A DNA stretch of 64,000 nucleotides from Phycisphaeraceae bacterium (GTDB taxonomy: Bacteria > Planctomycetota > Phycisphaerae > Phycisphaerales > UBA1924), in assembly GCA_019636515.1 (NCBI GenBank), contig JAHBXI010000004.1, forward strand, positions 1 through 64,000, read 5' to 3'. Positions 1 to 9,400 of this stretch are shown here, one piece after another. The position numbers were made by a program, and so were the translations under genes. The first letter of the stretch is position 1. Each line of letters opens with the position of its first letter. Under the pieces are notes generated by a model. It was not told the origin of the DNA, did not search any database, and was given only the letters and a program-made list of their open reading frames with translations.

Positions 1-867
1 CAGGCAATCGCGGATCCCATGCACCGCGGCGAAGAAGAACCGCTGCGGGAAGCAGAAGTACTCGTGCAGGAGCCGGTACCCCTGGAAACTCCGAGAGTCG
101 TAGGGCAGGAGCGACTCGTGCTCCTCGAATCCGACCCGGTGAACGCTGGAGGGAAGCAGGAACTCCGCGCGTGGGCGGGACCGCGAGCCGGGCAGGACGG
201 GGCGGATCATCACCCCGGTGCAGTGGCCGTGGACCTCCTCGAACAGGCGAGTCGGGATCATGCCGCCGCCGCGGAAATGCACGACGAGTCGGTCGGCCTG
301 GATCTTCGACAAGGTGAGGTCGGCGGTGGCGGCCAGCCGGACGCGCAGCGCGCCCCGGATCGCCCCGGCCGGCGCGGCGGCGTGGCCGAGGTCCAGGACA
401 CCGACGTCGCGCGTGTAGTACTGCGCCTGGATGATCTTCAGGGGATACAGGGATACGTCGTGGGCGGTGCGGTATTCGCACCCGGTCCGGTCGCTCTTGC
501 CGATGATGCTGCGGAGCGTTGATCCCCGGGGGATCCGGTACCCGGCGGCCAGTTCGGGGTCGCCGTAGTCGGGCGTGAACTCCACCACGCACATCGAGGG
601 GGTGGGCGCAAGGTAATGCGGGAAGACCGCCTGGAGGAGGTTCTGCGTGAATCGCGGGAACTCCGCGTCGAGTTTCAACTGGACACGGGCCGACAGGAAC
701 GCGAACCCCTCGAGCAGGCGCTCGACGTACGGATCGACGCACGTGTCCTGGAGGTCGTCGATCGCCAGCCTCGAAGCGATCTTCGGGTACTCGCGCGCGA
801 ACTCCCTGGCCATGCCCTGCAGGTGCCGGAGTTCCTGTTCGTAGTAGCGAAGGAGTCGGCGATCCAT
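1..867 (-). CDS. tssF: TssF, type VI secretion baseplate subunit (5' part, cut by window edge)
   Basis: Only the first 289 codons are present; the frame runs open off the left edge. The start is ATG at 867-865. The N-terminus reads LLRYYEQELRHLQGMAREFA, then DPYVERLLEGFAF and DAEFPRFTQNLL, followed by a PHYLAPTPSM block. All of these are hallmarks of TssF (VasA/ImpG). TssF is a cytoplasmic T6SS baseplate wedge protein that works with TssE, TssG and TssK to dock the sheath-tube on the membrane complex. It lies 18 bp downstream of tssE on the same strand, in the usual tssE-tssF order, so tssG and clpV would be expected next, outside the window. The full-length family is about 600 residues, so roughly half is missing because of the window edge and not because of mutation. 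Confidence 0.93.
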   Translation of the reverse strand, partial: MDRRLLRYYEQELRHLQGMAREFAREYPKIASRLAIDDLQDTCVDPYVERLLEGFAFLSARVQLKLDAEFPRFTQNLLQAVFPHYLAPTPSMCVVEFTPDYGDPELAAGYRIPRGSTLRSIIGKSDRTGCEYRTAHDVSLYPLKIIQAQYYTRDVGVLDLGHAAAPAGAIRGALRVRLAATADLTLSKIQADRLVVHFRGGGMIPTRLFEEVHGHCTGVMIRPVLPGSRSRPRAEFLLPSSVHRVGFEEHESLLPYDSRSFQGYRLLHEYFCFPQRFFFAAVHGIRDCL

Positions 868-885
868 GCGCGGGTTCTCCGGCGC

Positions 886-1392
886 TCAGGCGCGCCGCTC
901 CTTGATGTCGAACCGCCCGGTCTCCAGGTCGATCTCGGTGCGGACGTAGAGCGCCTCGGGCATGGGCAGCGGGCACAGTTGGCCGCTGATCTCGAAGGCA
1001 AAGCCGTTTCGGACGCCGTCCGACCCGGCGCTCTCCACCACGCGCACGTCGAGCGTCTGGCCGACGATGCGGGGCTCGTAGTGATGGATCGCGTCTCGAA
1101 CCATCGACACGATCCGCGACGGAGAGACACCGCTGGCCGTCAGCCCGGTCAGGTCCGGCATCCCGTAATTGAGCACGCTCCGGGCCGCCAGGGGGTACTC
1201 GTTGATCTCGTCGAACTGCGGCTTGCTCGGGCAATTCAGAAGGTTGGAAAGGTCGCGCAGCACCGCGCGACGCAGCATCACCATCGACATCACGCGGCGC
1301 GACAGCGGCTCGTCCTTCTTGTCGGGCTCGTCGTCGATCAGGCGATCGAGCAGCGACGGCTGAAGTCGTTCGGAAGCGGTGAGTTCAGCCAT
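886..1392 (-). CDS. tssE: TssE, gp25-like T6SS baseplate protein
   Basis: 168-residue protein. The start is set at ATG 1392-1390 (MAELTASERL), because the longer reading frame only adds an Arg/Ser-rich shadow of the upstream gene. PSLLDRLIDDEPD near the N-terminus is a typical TssE opening. The rest fits the gp25/lysozyme-like fold: SVLNYGMPDL, then a region around EPRI and a closing ETGRFDIKERRA. TssE is the cytoplasmic baseplate component where sheath polymerisation starts. Its first eight bases (ATGGCTGA) overlap the end of tagJ, which implies translational coupling. tssF follows after 18 bp. Confidence 0.92.
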   Translation of the reverse strand: MAELTASERLQPSLLDRLIDDEPDKKDEPLSRRVMSMVMLRRAVLRDLSNLLNCPSKPQFDEINEYPLAARSVLNYGMPDLTGLTASGVSPSRIVSMVRDAIHHYEPRIVGQTLDVRVVESAGSDGVRNGFAFEISGQLCPLPMPEALYVRTEIDLETGRFDIKERRA

Positions 1393-2215
1393 CGGCGACT
1401 CCCCGTGCCGAACCGCCCTCGACCACGGGCACTTCCAGCGCGATGCGCCGGACGGACATGATGGAGTGGTCGTCGGCGCTGGTGGCAAAGACCCGCTGAC
1501 CCGTCGCCAGGCACGACCCCGCCACGGGCTCCGCAAAGTCGGTCTTGCGGGCAAGCCGGATCGCCCCGTCCTCCGAGGCCTCCGAGCCGGGGTACCGGGT
1601 CGGGATCAGCGCGGGCTGGGTGGCGCCCGTCGCGAGCGTGACCATCGCGGGCGTCCACACGGCGTCGCGGAGATCGGCGGGAGGCTCCATCACCACCTCG
1701 CTCACGCGCGACCAGGGGACCCAGTAGTACTTGCCGTCCATGATGACCTCAAGGACGGGCCCAAGTCGGGAGTCGGCGTCCATGATCCACTCAAACGGCG
1801 CGTCGTCGATGGTGCCGGCGTGCACGTCGGCGGCGTCGAGCGCGGTCGATCGGAGTTGCGCGGCCGCCGCGTGCTCGCCTCGCGCGTCGTGCCCCAGGGC
1901 CTGAACCATCGAGCCGATCCACGGCTCGGGCTCGCCGAGGATCATCGGCGAGCGGAGGCCCTTGAACACGTCCGCTCGCAGCAGTTCGCACATGATGGCG
2001 GGCTTGTACATCTGCGCCATCAGGAGGTTTTTCGGGTCGATCTGGGAGGCGACGGCCAGTTGGTCGACGGCCCGCTTCCAGTCCCCCATCACGCACAGCA
2101 ACTGGAACAGGAAAACCCGAAGCCGAGGGTTCGAGGCGTCCTTTCGAACGGCGTCCTGCAGCGCGGCCAGCGCCTCGGGGAGTCGTGCCTGTTTGAGGAG
2201 GTCCTCGGCGAGCAT
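1385..2215 (-). CDS. tagJ: TagJ/ImpE family T6SS accessory protein
   Basis: 276 residues. The N-terminal half has the tetratricopeptide-like pattern of ImpE (AEDLLKQARLPEALAALQDA, then LRVFLFQLLCVMGDW). The C-terminal half has the conserved FEWIMDADSRLGPVLEVIM and KYYWVPWSRV blocks of ImpE/TagJ. In other bacteria TagJ binds the sheath protein TssB and is thought to influence ClpV-dependent sheath recycling; it acts in the cytoplasm. Its stop codon overlaps the tssE start by eight bases. It follows hcp after a 188-bp gap containing a strong inverted repeat. Confidence 0.9.
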   Translation of the reverse strand: MLAEDLLKQARLPEALAALQDAVRKDASNPRLRVFLFQLLCVMGDWKRAVDQLAVASQIDPKNLLMAQMYKPAIMCELLRADVFKGLRSPMILGEPEPWIGSMVQALGHDARGEHAAAAQLRSTALDAADVHAGTIDDAPFEWIMDADSRLGPVLEVIMDGKYYWVPWSRVSEVVMEPPADLRDAVWTPAMVTLATGATQPALIPTRYPGSEASEDGAIRLARKTDFAEPVAGSCLATGQRVFATSADDHSIMSVRRIALEVPVVEGGSARGVADG

Positions 2216-2328
2216 GGTTCAACTCCCGTGGGACAAAGCCAAACCCAACCGCGGCCACGACCGCGTCCGCAAGACCCGGCGTATCCGGGAGGGATACGGC
2301 GAACCGAAGGCCGAAGCGACGATGCAAT

Positions 2329-2360
2329 CGCCCGTCGTCGCGGTCTGGCGACGGCGGGCG
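2329..2360 (-). terminator. Inverted repeat between hcp and tagJ, possible attenuator
   Basis: A 13-bp stem (2329-2341 against 2348-2360) with one mismatch and a 6-base loop. It lies 43 bp past the hcp stop and more than 110 bp before tagJ. No clear U-run follows it on the minus strand, so it is not a textbook Rho-independent terminator. Hcp is usually needed in great excess over baseplate proteins, so a partial terminator or a 3' stabilising hairpin would make sense here. That role is inferred from position. Confidence 0.4.
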
Positions 2361-2403
2361 TGGAAGTTCTCATGAGGACGTGTCGAGGGGCGTTCGCCCG
2401 CGA

Positions 2404-2889
2404 TCAGGCGCCCTTGTTTTCCTTGACGTCCCACCAGGCCTTGACCGAGGGCTGCTTCCCGCCCTTCTCGTCGATGGGCGTGTACTCCCACTCGATCTTG
2501 GAGAAGCGGTACGAGAGGCTCTCGACCGGGAAGTCGCCGCCATGGGAGACGCTCGGGCTGAGAGAGGAAACCACGATGTCCTCGAAGGTGTACTTCATGA
2601 AGACATGCTTCTCCTTCGAGGACTGGCAGAACTCGACGATCCCGCTCTTGATGTGCTGGCCCGTGGCCAGGTGCCAACTCAGTTTGGGCGTGGCCTTGTC
2701 CACCCGCTTCATCACGGAGACATCGGCGACATCGACGCGACCCGACGTGGACTGGCCGCCACCGGAGAACATCGAGCCCGCCTGGTTCATCGCGTGGCTG
2801 AAAGAGAGGAGTTGGATCCACTCCTTGTGCTTGCTGTCGATGCATTCGCCGGGCACGCCGTCGAGTTTCAGATACAGGTCAACTGCCAT
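2404..2889 (-). CDS. hcp: Hcp, T6SS inner tube protein
   Basis: 161 residues from ATG 2889-2887, with GGGAG five bases upstream; the longer frame adds 12 residues that look non-coding. The opening MAVDLYLKLDGVPGE and the HAMNQAG segment are typical of the Hcp1 family. The rest is beta-strand rich (VADVSVMKRVDKATPKL, EFCQSSKEKHVFMKY), consistent with the hexameric ring that stacks into the T6SS tube. Hcp is built inside the TssBC sheath, is secreted on firing and can carry small effectors. It lies between tssC (222 bp upstream) and tagJ (188 bp downstream). The large flanking gaps suggest expression separate from its neighbours. Confidence 0.95.
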   Translation of the reverse strand: MAVDLYLKLDGVPGECIDSKHKEWIQLLSFSHAMNQAGSMFSGGGQSTSGRVDVADVSVMKRVDKATPKLSWHLATGQHIKSGIVEFCQSSKEKHVFMKYTFEDIVVSSLSPSVSHGGDFPVESLSYRFSKIEWEYTPIDEKGGKQPSVKAWWDVKENKGA

Positions 2890-3111
2890 GGGACACTCCC
2901 TATTGTCGTGAAGACCGTGGTGCACGCATTCGTAGGGGACACGGATCCCCTCGAACCTGCCCTGTTTTCCAGACTAAACCCGAACAAAGCCGCCATCACG
3001 ACCGGGGCGGGAATTATTCGGGAACTCTCTTACTCTCTCCTCGCATGAAGAAGCGACGATCTCGCCGGGGGGTGCATACTTTCGCCACCCGGGGCGGCAC
3101 CGGCGACCTCC

Positions 3112-4596
3112 TCACTGCTTTCCTGAGGGCAACTTCGAGACCAGGCGAAGGGAAACGGTGAGTCCTTCGAGTTGGTAATGCGGACGAAGGAAGAACTTCG
3201 AGGAGTAATACCCGGGGTTGCCGGGCACCTCGGCGACCTGAACCTCCGCCGCGGCAAGAGGGCGACGGGCCTTGGCGTCTTCGCTGGCGCCCGGATCCGG
3301 TTCAACGTACTGCATGATCCAGTCGTTGAGCCAGCGCTCCATGTCGGACCGCTCCTTGAACGAGCCGATCTTGTCACGCACCATGCACTTGAGGTAGTGG
3401 GCGAATCGGCACGTCGAGAACAGGTAGGGCAGCCTGGCGCCGAGGTTGGCGTTGGCCGTCGCGTCGGGGTCGGAATACTCGGCCGGCTTGTGGAGGCTCT
3501 GCGCGCCCACGAACACGGCGTAGTCCGTGTTCTTCCAGTGCGAAAGAGGCATGAAGCCGTTCTTGGCCAGTTCGGCCTCCCGGCGGTCGGTGATGGCGAT
3601 CTCGGTCGGGCACTTCATGTCGACCCCGCCGTCGTCGGTGGGGAAGGTGTGGCACGGGAGACCTTCGACCATGCCGCCCGACTCCACGCCACGGATCCTG
3701 GCGCACCAGCCGTAGAGTTTGAAGGACCGGTTGATGTTGACGCCCATGGCGTAGGCGGAATTGCCCCACACGTATTTCGACGTGTCGGCCCCGGCCGTGT
3801 CTTCCTCGAAAGAGAACTCCTCGACGGGGTTGGTCTTGGACCCGTAGGGGATCCTCGCCAGGAACCTGGGCATGGTCAGGCCGACGTACCGGGCGTCGTC
3901 GCTCTCCCGGAGGCTTCGCCAGGCGGCGTACTCGGGGGACTGGAATATCTTGGTCAGGTCCCGGGGGTTGCTCAATTCACCCCAGGACTCCATGTTCATC
4001 ACGCTCGGGTTGGTGGCCGAGATGAACGGGGCATGCGCCGCGGAGGCGATCTGGGCGATCTGCCCGAGGAGTTCGACATCCGGGGGCGTGTGATCGAAGT
4101 AATAGTCGCCGACCAGGCACCCGTAGGGCTGCCCGCCGGGGGTGCCGAACTCCTGCTCGTACACCGCCTTGAAAACGGGGCTCTGGTCCCAGGCCGTGCC
4201 CTTGAACTTGCCGAGCGTCTTGGAAAGGTCCTTCTTCGATATGTTCAGCACGCGGATCTTGAGCGTCTCGTCGGTCTCGGTGTTGCTGACCAGGTGCGAG
4301 AGGCCGCGCCACGCCGATTCGAGTTGCTGGAAATCGGCGTGGTGCAGGATCAGGTTGATCTGCTCGGAGAGTTTCTGATCGATCGCGGCGATCAGCGACT
4401 CGATGGTCTTGATCGCGTCGTCGGAGACCGTCGCGGTGGTCGCCAGGGCCTGTTCGGCCAGGGTCCTCACCGCCGTCTCGATCGCCTGCTTGGCGCCGGA
4501 CGTCTTGGGCTTGAACTCCTTGTTCAGAAGGTCGGAAAGCCCGCCCGACTCGATCATCCCGACGTCGAGTTGTCCCTGCGATTGAGCCTCAGCCAT
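3112..4596 (-). CDS. tssC: TssC, T6SS contractile sheath large subunit
   Basis: 494 residues from ATG 4596-4594 (MAEAQSQGQLD). The start overlaps the tssB stop by eight bases. Diagnostic blocks include ESAWRGLSHLVSNTET, DQSPVFKAVYEQEFGTPGG, the GCLVGDYYFDHTPPDVELL stretch and a C-terminal RPHYQLEGLTVSLRLVSKL, all standard for TssC/VipB. Length is normal for the family. TssC and TssB form the helical sheath whose contraction drives the Hcp tube outward, and ClpV later disassembles it. No truncation or frameshift is visible. Confidence 0.97.
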   Translation of the reverse strand: MAEAQSQGQLDVGMIESGGLSDLLNKEFKPKTSGAKQAIETAVRTLAEQALATTATVSDDAIKTIESLIAAIDQKLSEQINLILHHADFQQLESAWRGLSHLVSNTETDETLKIRVLNISKKDLSKTLGKFKGTAWDQSPVFKAVYEQEFGTPGGQPYGCLVGDYYFDHTPPDVELLGQIAQIASAAHAPFISATNPSVMNMESWGELSNPRDLTKIFQSPEYAAWRSLRESDDARYVGLTMPRFLARIPYGSKTNPVEEFSFEEDTAGADTSKYVWGNSAYAMGVNINRSFKLYGWCARIRGVESGGMVEGLPCHTFPTDDGGVDMKCPTEIAITDRREAELAKNGFMPLSHWKNTDYAVFVGAQSLHKPAEYSDPDATANANLGARLPYLFSTCRFAHYLKCMVRDKIGSFKERSDMERWLNDWIMQYVEPDPGASEDAKARRPLAAAEVQVAEVPGNPGYYSSKFFLRPHYQLEGLTVSLRLVSKLPSGKQ

Positions 4597-5104
4597 TGGA
4601 ACCTCCATCCTCCGCCTTGGGCTGGGCGGCCAGAGCCTTGAGCAGCGTGGGATCACTCAGGAGTTTGGCGACCAGGTCCCCGGCGCCCGATTTCCCATCC
4701 ATGTACGTCAGAAGGTTGGACAGTTGCGTTCGAGCCTCCAGGAGTTGCCGGAGCGGCTCGATCTTCCTCGCCACGGCCGCGGGCGAGAAGTCCGCCATGC
4801 TCTCGAACGTGATGTCGACCGCGAGGTTCCCCTCGCCGGTCAGCGCGTTGGGAACCTGGAAGGCCACCCGGGGCTTCATGCTCTTGAGCCGGTCGTCGAA
4901 GTTGTCGACGTCGATCTCCAGAAACTTGCGGTCCGCGACGGGGGCAAGCGGGTCGGCGGGCTTGCCGGACAGGTCGGCCATCACGCCCATGACGAACGGC
5001 AGGTTGATCTTCTTTTCCGCCCCGTACAATTCGAGGTCGTACTCAATCTGGACGCGCGGGGCGCGGTTCCGCTGGATGAACTTCTGACTGCTGGCCTTGG
5101 CCAT
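4589..5104 (-). CDS. tssB: TssB, T6SS contractile sheath small subunit
   Basis: 171 residues. An in-frame GTG lies one codon upstream, but ATG 5104-5102 is preferred because AAGGAG sits six bases before it. The sequence SSQKFIQRNRAPRVQIEYDL followed by LPFVMGVMADLSG is the TssB/VipA signature, and FESMADFSPAAVA with a C-terminal helix completes the fold. It pairs with TssC to make the sheath. The stop lies inside tssC (overlap ATGGCTGA), so the two are probably co-translated. The 275 bp between tssA and tssB hold no other gene and may contain a separate promoter, though I see no convincing boxes. Confidence 0.96.
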   Translation of the reverse strand: MAKASSQKFIQRNRAPRVQIEYDLELYGAEKKINLPFVMGVMADLSGKPADPLAPVADRKFLEIDVDNFDDRLKSMKPRVAFQVPNALTGEGNLAVDITFESMADFSPAAVARKIEPLRQLLEARTQLSNLLTYMDGKSGAGDLVAKLLSDPTLLKALAAQPKAEDGGSNG

Positions 5105-5379
5105 CACCCGCTCCTTGTTGGAAAGCGACCGGGACTATCGGATCACGCGGGCCAATTACCCGCGACCATGCCGAACCCGACCGGGATTAAACGACCGCTG
5201 GAATGAGCGGAAAACCCGCCCTCACGAACAAAGCCACGACTCGACACGACCAGAAAACCAACACGCGGCGAACCCGGACATCGTACGCCGCAGCGTATCC
5301 AATTCCTCCTCACCCCCGGGGACTCCCGAGCGCCGCGCGATGCCACCTCCGGATCGATGCCCACCCGAAAACAAACGCA

Positions 5380-6429
5380 TTACGAACTCGCGTTTTGGTC
5401 CGGTGGCGTGCTGATGGTCACGAGCATGGCAACCGCGTCGGGGGTCAGGACGCGAACAATGTCGGCAAATGATTTTCCCACCATCTGCTCGGCGCACTTC
5501 ATAAAAAGCGTGACGGGGCTGGAAGGTTCCACTCGGTCATAGTAACGGACGATCTTGCCGAAAGCGAGCAGAACATCGTCGCGGGACCCCACCTCCCCGG
5601 CAATCCGCTGGCCGGCTCCCTGAAGGGAGCCCGAGCCATCATCCTCGCCCGGCTCTGTCCCGGGGGCCGAGGGGAGGCGCTTGCGGATCTGCTTGGCCGA
5701 CTCCGAAAGGCAGTTTCTCAGCGGCGAAAAATCGACCGAGCGGCCGTGGCCCACCTTGTCGGTAAGGATGGCCTCGATCGCCTTGACATGATCGATGCAG
5801 GCGTCGATCTCCTGAAGCCGAAGGAGAAGAGCATCGGGCTCGACGTCTCGGAACACCGCGTCGATGGCGGACGCATCGGGGTTGTGCGCCCCTTCCCCCT
5901 CCCTGGGAGGCAGTTCGCCCATGGCGACCAGGATCTCCCGGTACCCGACGCGCCCGAGCATGCGGGACTCGGCCAGGGGAAGATCTCGCACCCCTTCGAT
6001 GAACCGAATGGAATCGCCCATCGTCCCCGGGGGGGCCAGCAACGAAGCCAGGATGTTGACCCGCTCGGTCGGGTCGTACCCGTCGTCGGGGTCGAGTTGC
6101 GGGTACAGCACATCCCAGTACCGCTCCACCAGACCTCGAAGAACCGCAAGCCCCCCGACCAGGCCGGGGTATCCGGACATCCGCAGTTCGGACGCCGCCA
6201 GAAGGAGCGCGACCCGCAGGTCCTTGGTCCGGATCAGCAGTTCGAGGGTGCCGTCGCGAACGGTTCGCCAGTCGGGATCAACCGCGGGCGTATTGGAAAA
6301 CGGGTCCTCGGGGGTCCCCTCGGCGGCTCGCATGACCTCCATGTACCGCTGGTCGTAGCGAAGGTCATCACCCGCCGGCTGTTCGGCGGAGACGGGTTCA
6401 AGCAGTCGTGCGACATCGATCTCGCTCAC
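5380..6429 (-). CDS. tssA: TssA, T6SS baseplate/sheath-assembly protein
   Basis: 349 residues from a GTG start (6429-6427), with GGGAG nine bases upstream. Residues 12-29 (PVSAEQPAGDDLRYDQRY) are the classic opening of the ImpA_N domain found in all TssA proteins. The C-terminus has IVRYYDRVEPSSPV and a VGKSFADIVRVL segment, resembling the short TssA class. TssA primes sheath-tube polymerisation and can cap the distal end. The gene begins only 19 bp after the stop of the giant tpsA adhesin gene, and its ribosome-binding site lies in that gap. Transcription from tpsA into tssA is therefore very likely. Confidence 0.93.
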   Translation of the reverse strand: MSEIDVARLLEPVSAEQPAGDDLRYDQRYMEVMRAAEGTPEDPFSNTPAVDPDWRTVRDGTLELLIRTKDLRVALLLAASELRMSGYPGLVGGLAVLRGLVERYWDVLYPQLDPDDGYDPTERVNILASLLAPPGTMGDSIRFIEGVRDLPLAESRMLGRVGYREILVAMGELPPREGEGAHNPDASAIDAVFRDVEPDALLLRLQEIDACIDHVKAIEAILTDKVGHGRSVDFSPLRNCLSESAKQIRKRLPSAPGTEPGEDDGSGSLQGAGQRIAGEVGSRDDVLLAFGKIVRYYDRVEPSSPVTLFMKCAEQMVGKSFADIVRVLTPDAVAMLVTISTPPDQNASS

Positions 6430-6448
6430 GCGCGGATTCTCCCTCGCC

Positions 6449-9400
6449 TTACCGATCGGATCGTGCGTAGGCCGCGATCAGGCCGGCCACCTGGTCGGTG
6501 CGCAAACCGCCCTGCGTCTGCGTCAAATTGCCGTACAGCGACTGCCGAGGAACGCTCGCTTCGCCCGGGGATAGCCCGAGGCTGTCGATCTCCCCCAGGA
6601 ACCGGGCAATCGCATCCAACAGGTTCCTCGCCTGGGACTGCCCCGGATCGGTGCGTATGAAACGGGCGAGTTCATCGCCGGAGAGATCGGGCGCTTCCTT
6701 CCCGGTCGCGGACTCGCAGGCAATCGCGGAATCCGAAAGAATCTCGGACGCCCGGATCGACCACTGATCGGACTCGTCCGCTCCAAGCATCGCCGTTTCC
6801 TTGACGGCGCGGAACGCTTCCAGCACTTCACGGACTCGATCAACGGCCAGCCGGTTCGGCGTGATCTGGAAGTCTCCGCCCGACGGGTTCGCCGTCAGGG
6901 GCAGGTCGTTGTAGATCGCCCGCCCCGTCAGGAACTCGACCTGCTGATCCAGCGGCAGTTCCTTGATGTAGATCCCGATCTCCTGGAGTTGATCCTTGAG
7001 CGAGGCGGAGATACCGACCGTCTGATCCGGGCCGACGTCGGCCTCGCGGGGTGTTGCCCCGGCGATCGCCGTCGCAACATTGGTCGCCGTGCGGCCGTCG
7101 GCCCGAAGATCGAGCGGCAGAAGGAAGGCCGGATCCCCGCCCGTTCGACGGAAATTGTCGAGCGACACGCCCTTCTCGAACTGCAGGAACTGGCTTGTCC
7201 CGCCGGTGACCGTCGGCAGCGAGGAGATGCGGTCGGCCCCGAAGGTCACCTCGTTGCCGCCGTCCAGGTCCTCGATGGAGACGCCGCCGTTCAGGGTTAT
7301 CCCGTTCTTCCCGACAAGGTCCAGCCCGATATCGGCCTGTGGCGCGGAAGACCCGGAGGCCACGAGCGGGGATCGGGCACGTCCGGCCAGGCGGATCGTC
7401 GGAGACACCACGACCAGAGAGCCCGTCGTGTTGACGTCGCGGAGCAGCGTCTGCGACTGGGCGTTGATCGTGAGGTCGCCGAAGGCCGTGATCTTCTCCC
7501 CCTTGTTCATGATGAACTCGTCCGAGTTGATCGTGAACAACGCCGGGTTTGCCAGGTCCACCGAAGAGGCGAGCACGCGGCCTGTCGCGGCGTCGAACTG
7601 CGGGGCGAACACGGCCGTCGAGATCGGAGGGACACCCTCCGCCGAATCGGGGGATCCGATCTGGAAGACACCCAGCGGGTTGGCAGACCCGATGGAACCG
7701 CCAAGCCTGATCCGTGCCGATGCGGAGTCCACCGACGCGGGCGCCCCGGATATCAGCGTGAGAGAGCGACGGGTCGAATCCTGGCTGTCCACCGTGCCAA
7801 GAACGATCGCCCCCTGCGAGGAACGGAACTCCTGGCTCGTGCCGGTCAGGGTCGTTGGACCCAGGATCTCGATCCCGCCGGTCGTGCCGGTGATGAGGTT
7901 GCCGCTGATCGAAAGGCTGTTCTGGACCAGGATCCCGCCGCCGGTCGCCGAGAGGTTGCCCAATACCTGGGCAGGACCCGCCAGGCTGATCGGGCCGGTT
8001 GTGGTGATGCTCCGCGTCGAGATCGCCGAGCCCGCGGCGTTGAACGCCGAGGCCCCGGAGACGTCTCCGGTCAGAACCACCGAAGATCCCCCGCCGTTCA
8101 GGGAGAGGGGATTCCCGCCGCCGGCCACGGCCCCGAGCGTGATACCGCCGCCCGTGGTGGTAAGCGAGACAGGTCCGGTCAGCGCCGACAGGCCGGCGAT
8201 GGAGATCGAGCCGCTCGATGTGGTTGCCAGGTCTCCGGAGAGGGATGTGTCCCCGGTATAGATCTGGTTCCCCAGTGTGCTGATGGAAGAGAGGAAGATC
8301 GAGCCCGCCTCGGCCGAAAGGCTGTTAAGCCCCGTGACCGCGCCCTGAAGATTGACACTGCCTCCGGGCGCCGTGATGGCCATGATCCGTCCATCGCCCA
8401 GGATGTCACCAAAAGCCACGTTCTGGCCGGGGGCGGAGAACGTGAGCGTCGCGGGCCCCGCCAGCGTGGCAAGCCCGTTGACCGCGATCCCGCCTCCGTT
8501 GGCCGAGATGTTCCCGGAGAACAAGGTGGGACCTGTGTAGGACTGTCCGCCAGCGGTCGACGCGACGGGGCCGACGCTGATGTTGGCCCCCTGGATCGTC
8601 ACGGCCGAGGCGCTCGTGGTGCCGCCGAGAGAGACGTTCTGATCGGCAACCCCGGCGACGAGCGGGCCGGCGGCGTTGATGTCGCCGTTGGCGGTGAAGG
8701 CCCCGTTGGCCGTCAGGCCGCCCGCGCTGACAAGGTTCCCCGAGGCAACGGTCAGGCCGCTGTAGGTCTGACCGCCCGTCGTCGAGGTCACGGAATTCAG
8801 GGAAATGGACGAACCCGAGATGGCAACCGTCCCGGCGGACAATCCGCCGCCGAAGACCACGGCCGAATTGCCCGCGTCAACCGCCACCTGCCCGCCCGGA
8901 GCGCTCACGTCACCCGCGGCGTTGAACGAGCCGCCCGTGCCGAAGATCGAGCCGCCCGTGCTGGACAACGCCCCGGAGGCCTGGAAGGGCCCCGTGTAGG
9001 CCTGGTTGCCCGCGGTGGTGACCGCCGTTACCGAAACCGAGCCGGTCGCGGACAACGCCTCGAGCGCCACCGACCCGCCAACGGCCTGCTGGAACGTGAC
9101 GGGTGAAACGCCGGCCGTGATCGTCATCGCCTGCTGCCCGGCGGACTGACCATCAACGGTTCCGGCGAAGGTGGCCCCACCCGACGCGGCGATCTGGACA
9201 TCACGCAGGAGCGTGAGGGCGTTGGCAAAGTTGACCAGGGCGCCGGCGGACAGGTCGCCGTCGAGCGTCGCCGGTCCCGTGTACTGCTGCGCCCCGGACG
9301 TGGTGACCGAACGCAGCGCCACCGAGGAACCCGTGGCCGACACCGACGCCAGCCTCCCGCCCGGGGAAGTCCCGACGTCGCCGCCAAGCGTAACGGCCCC

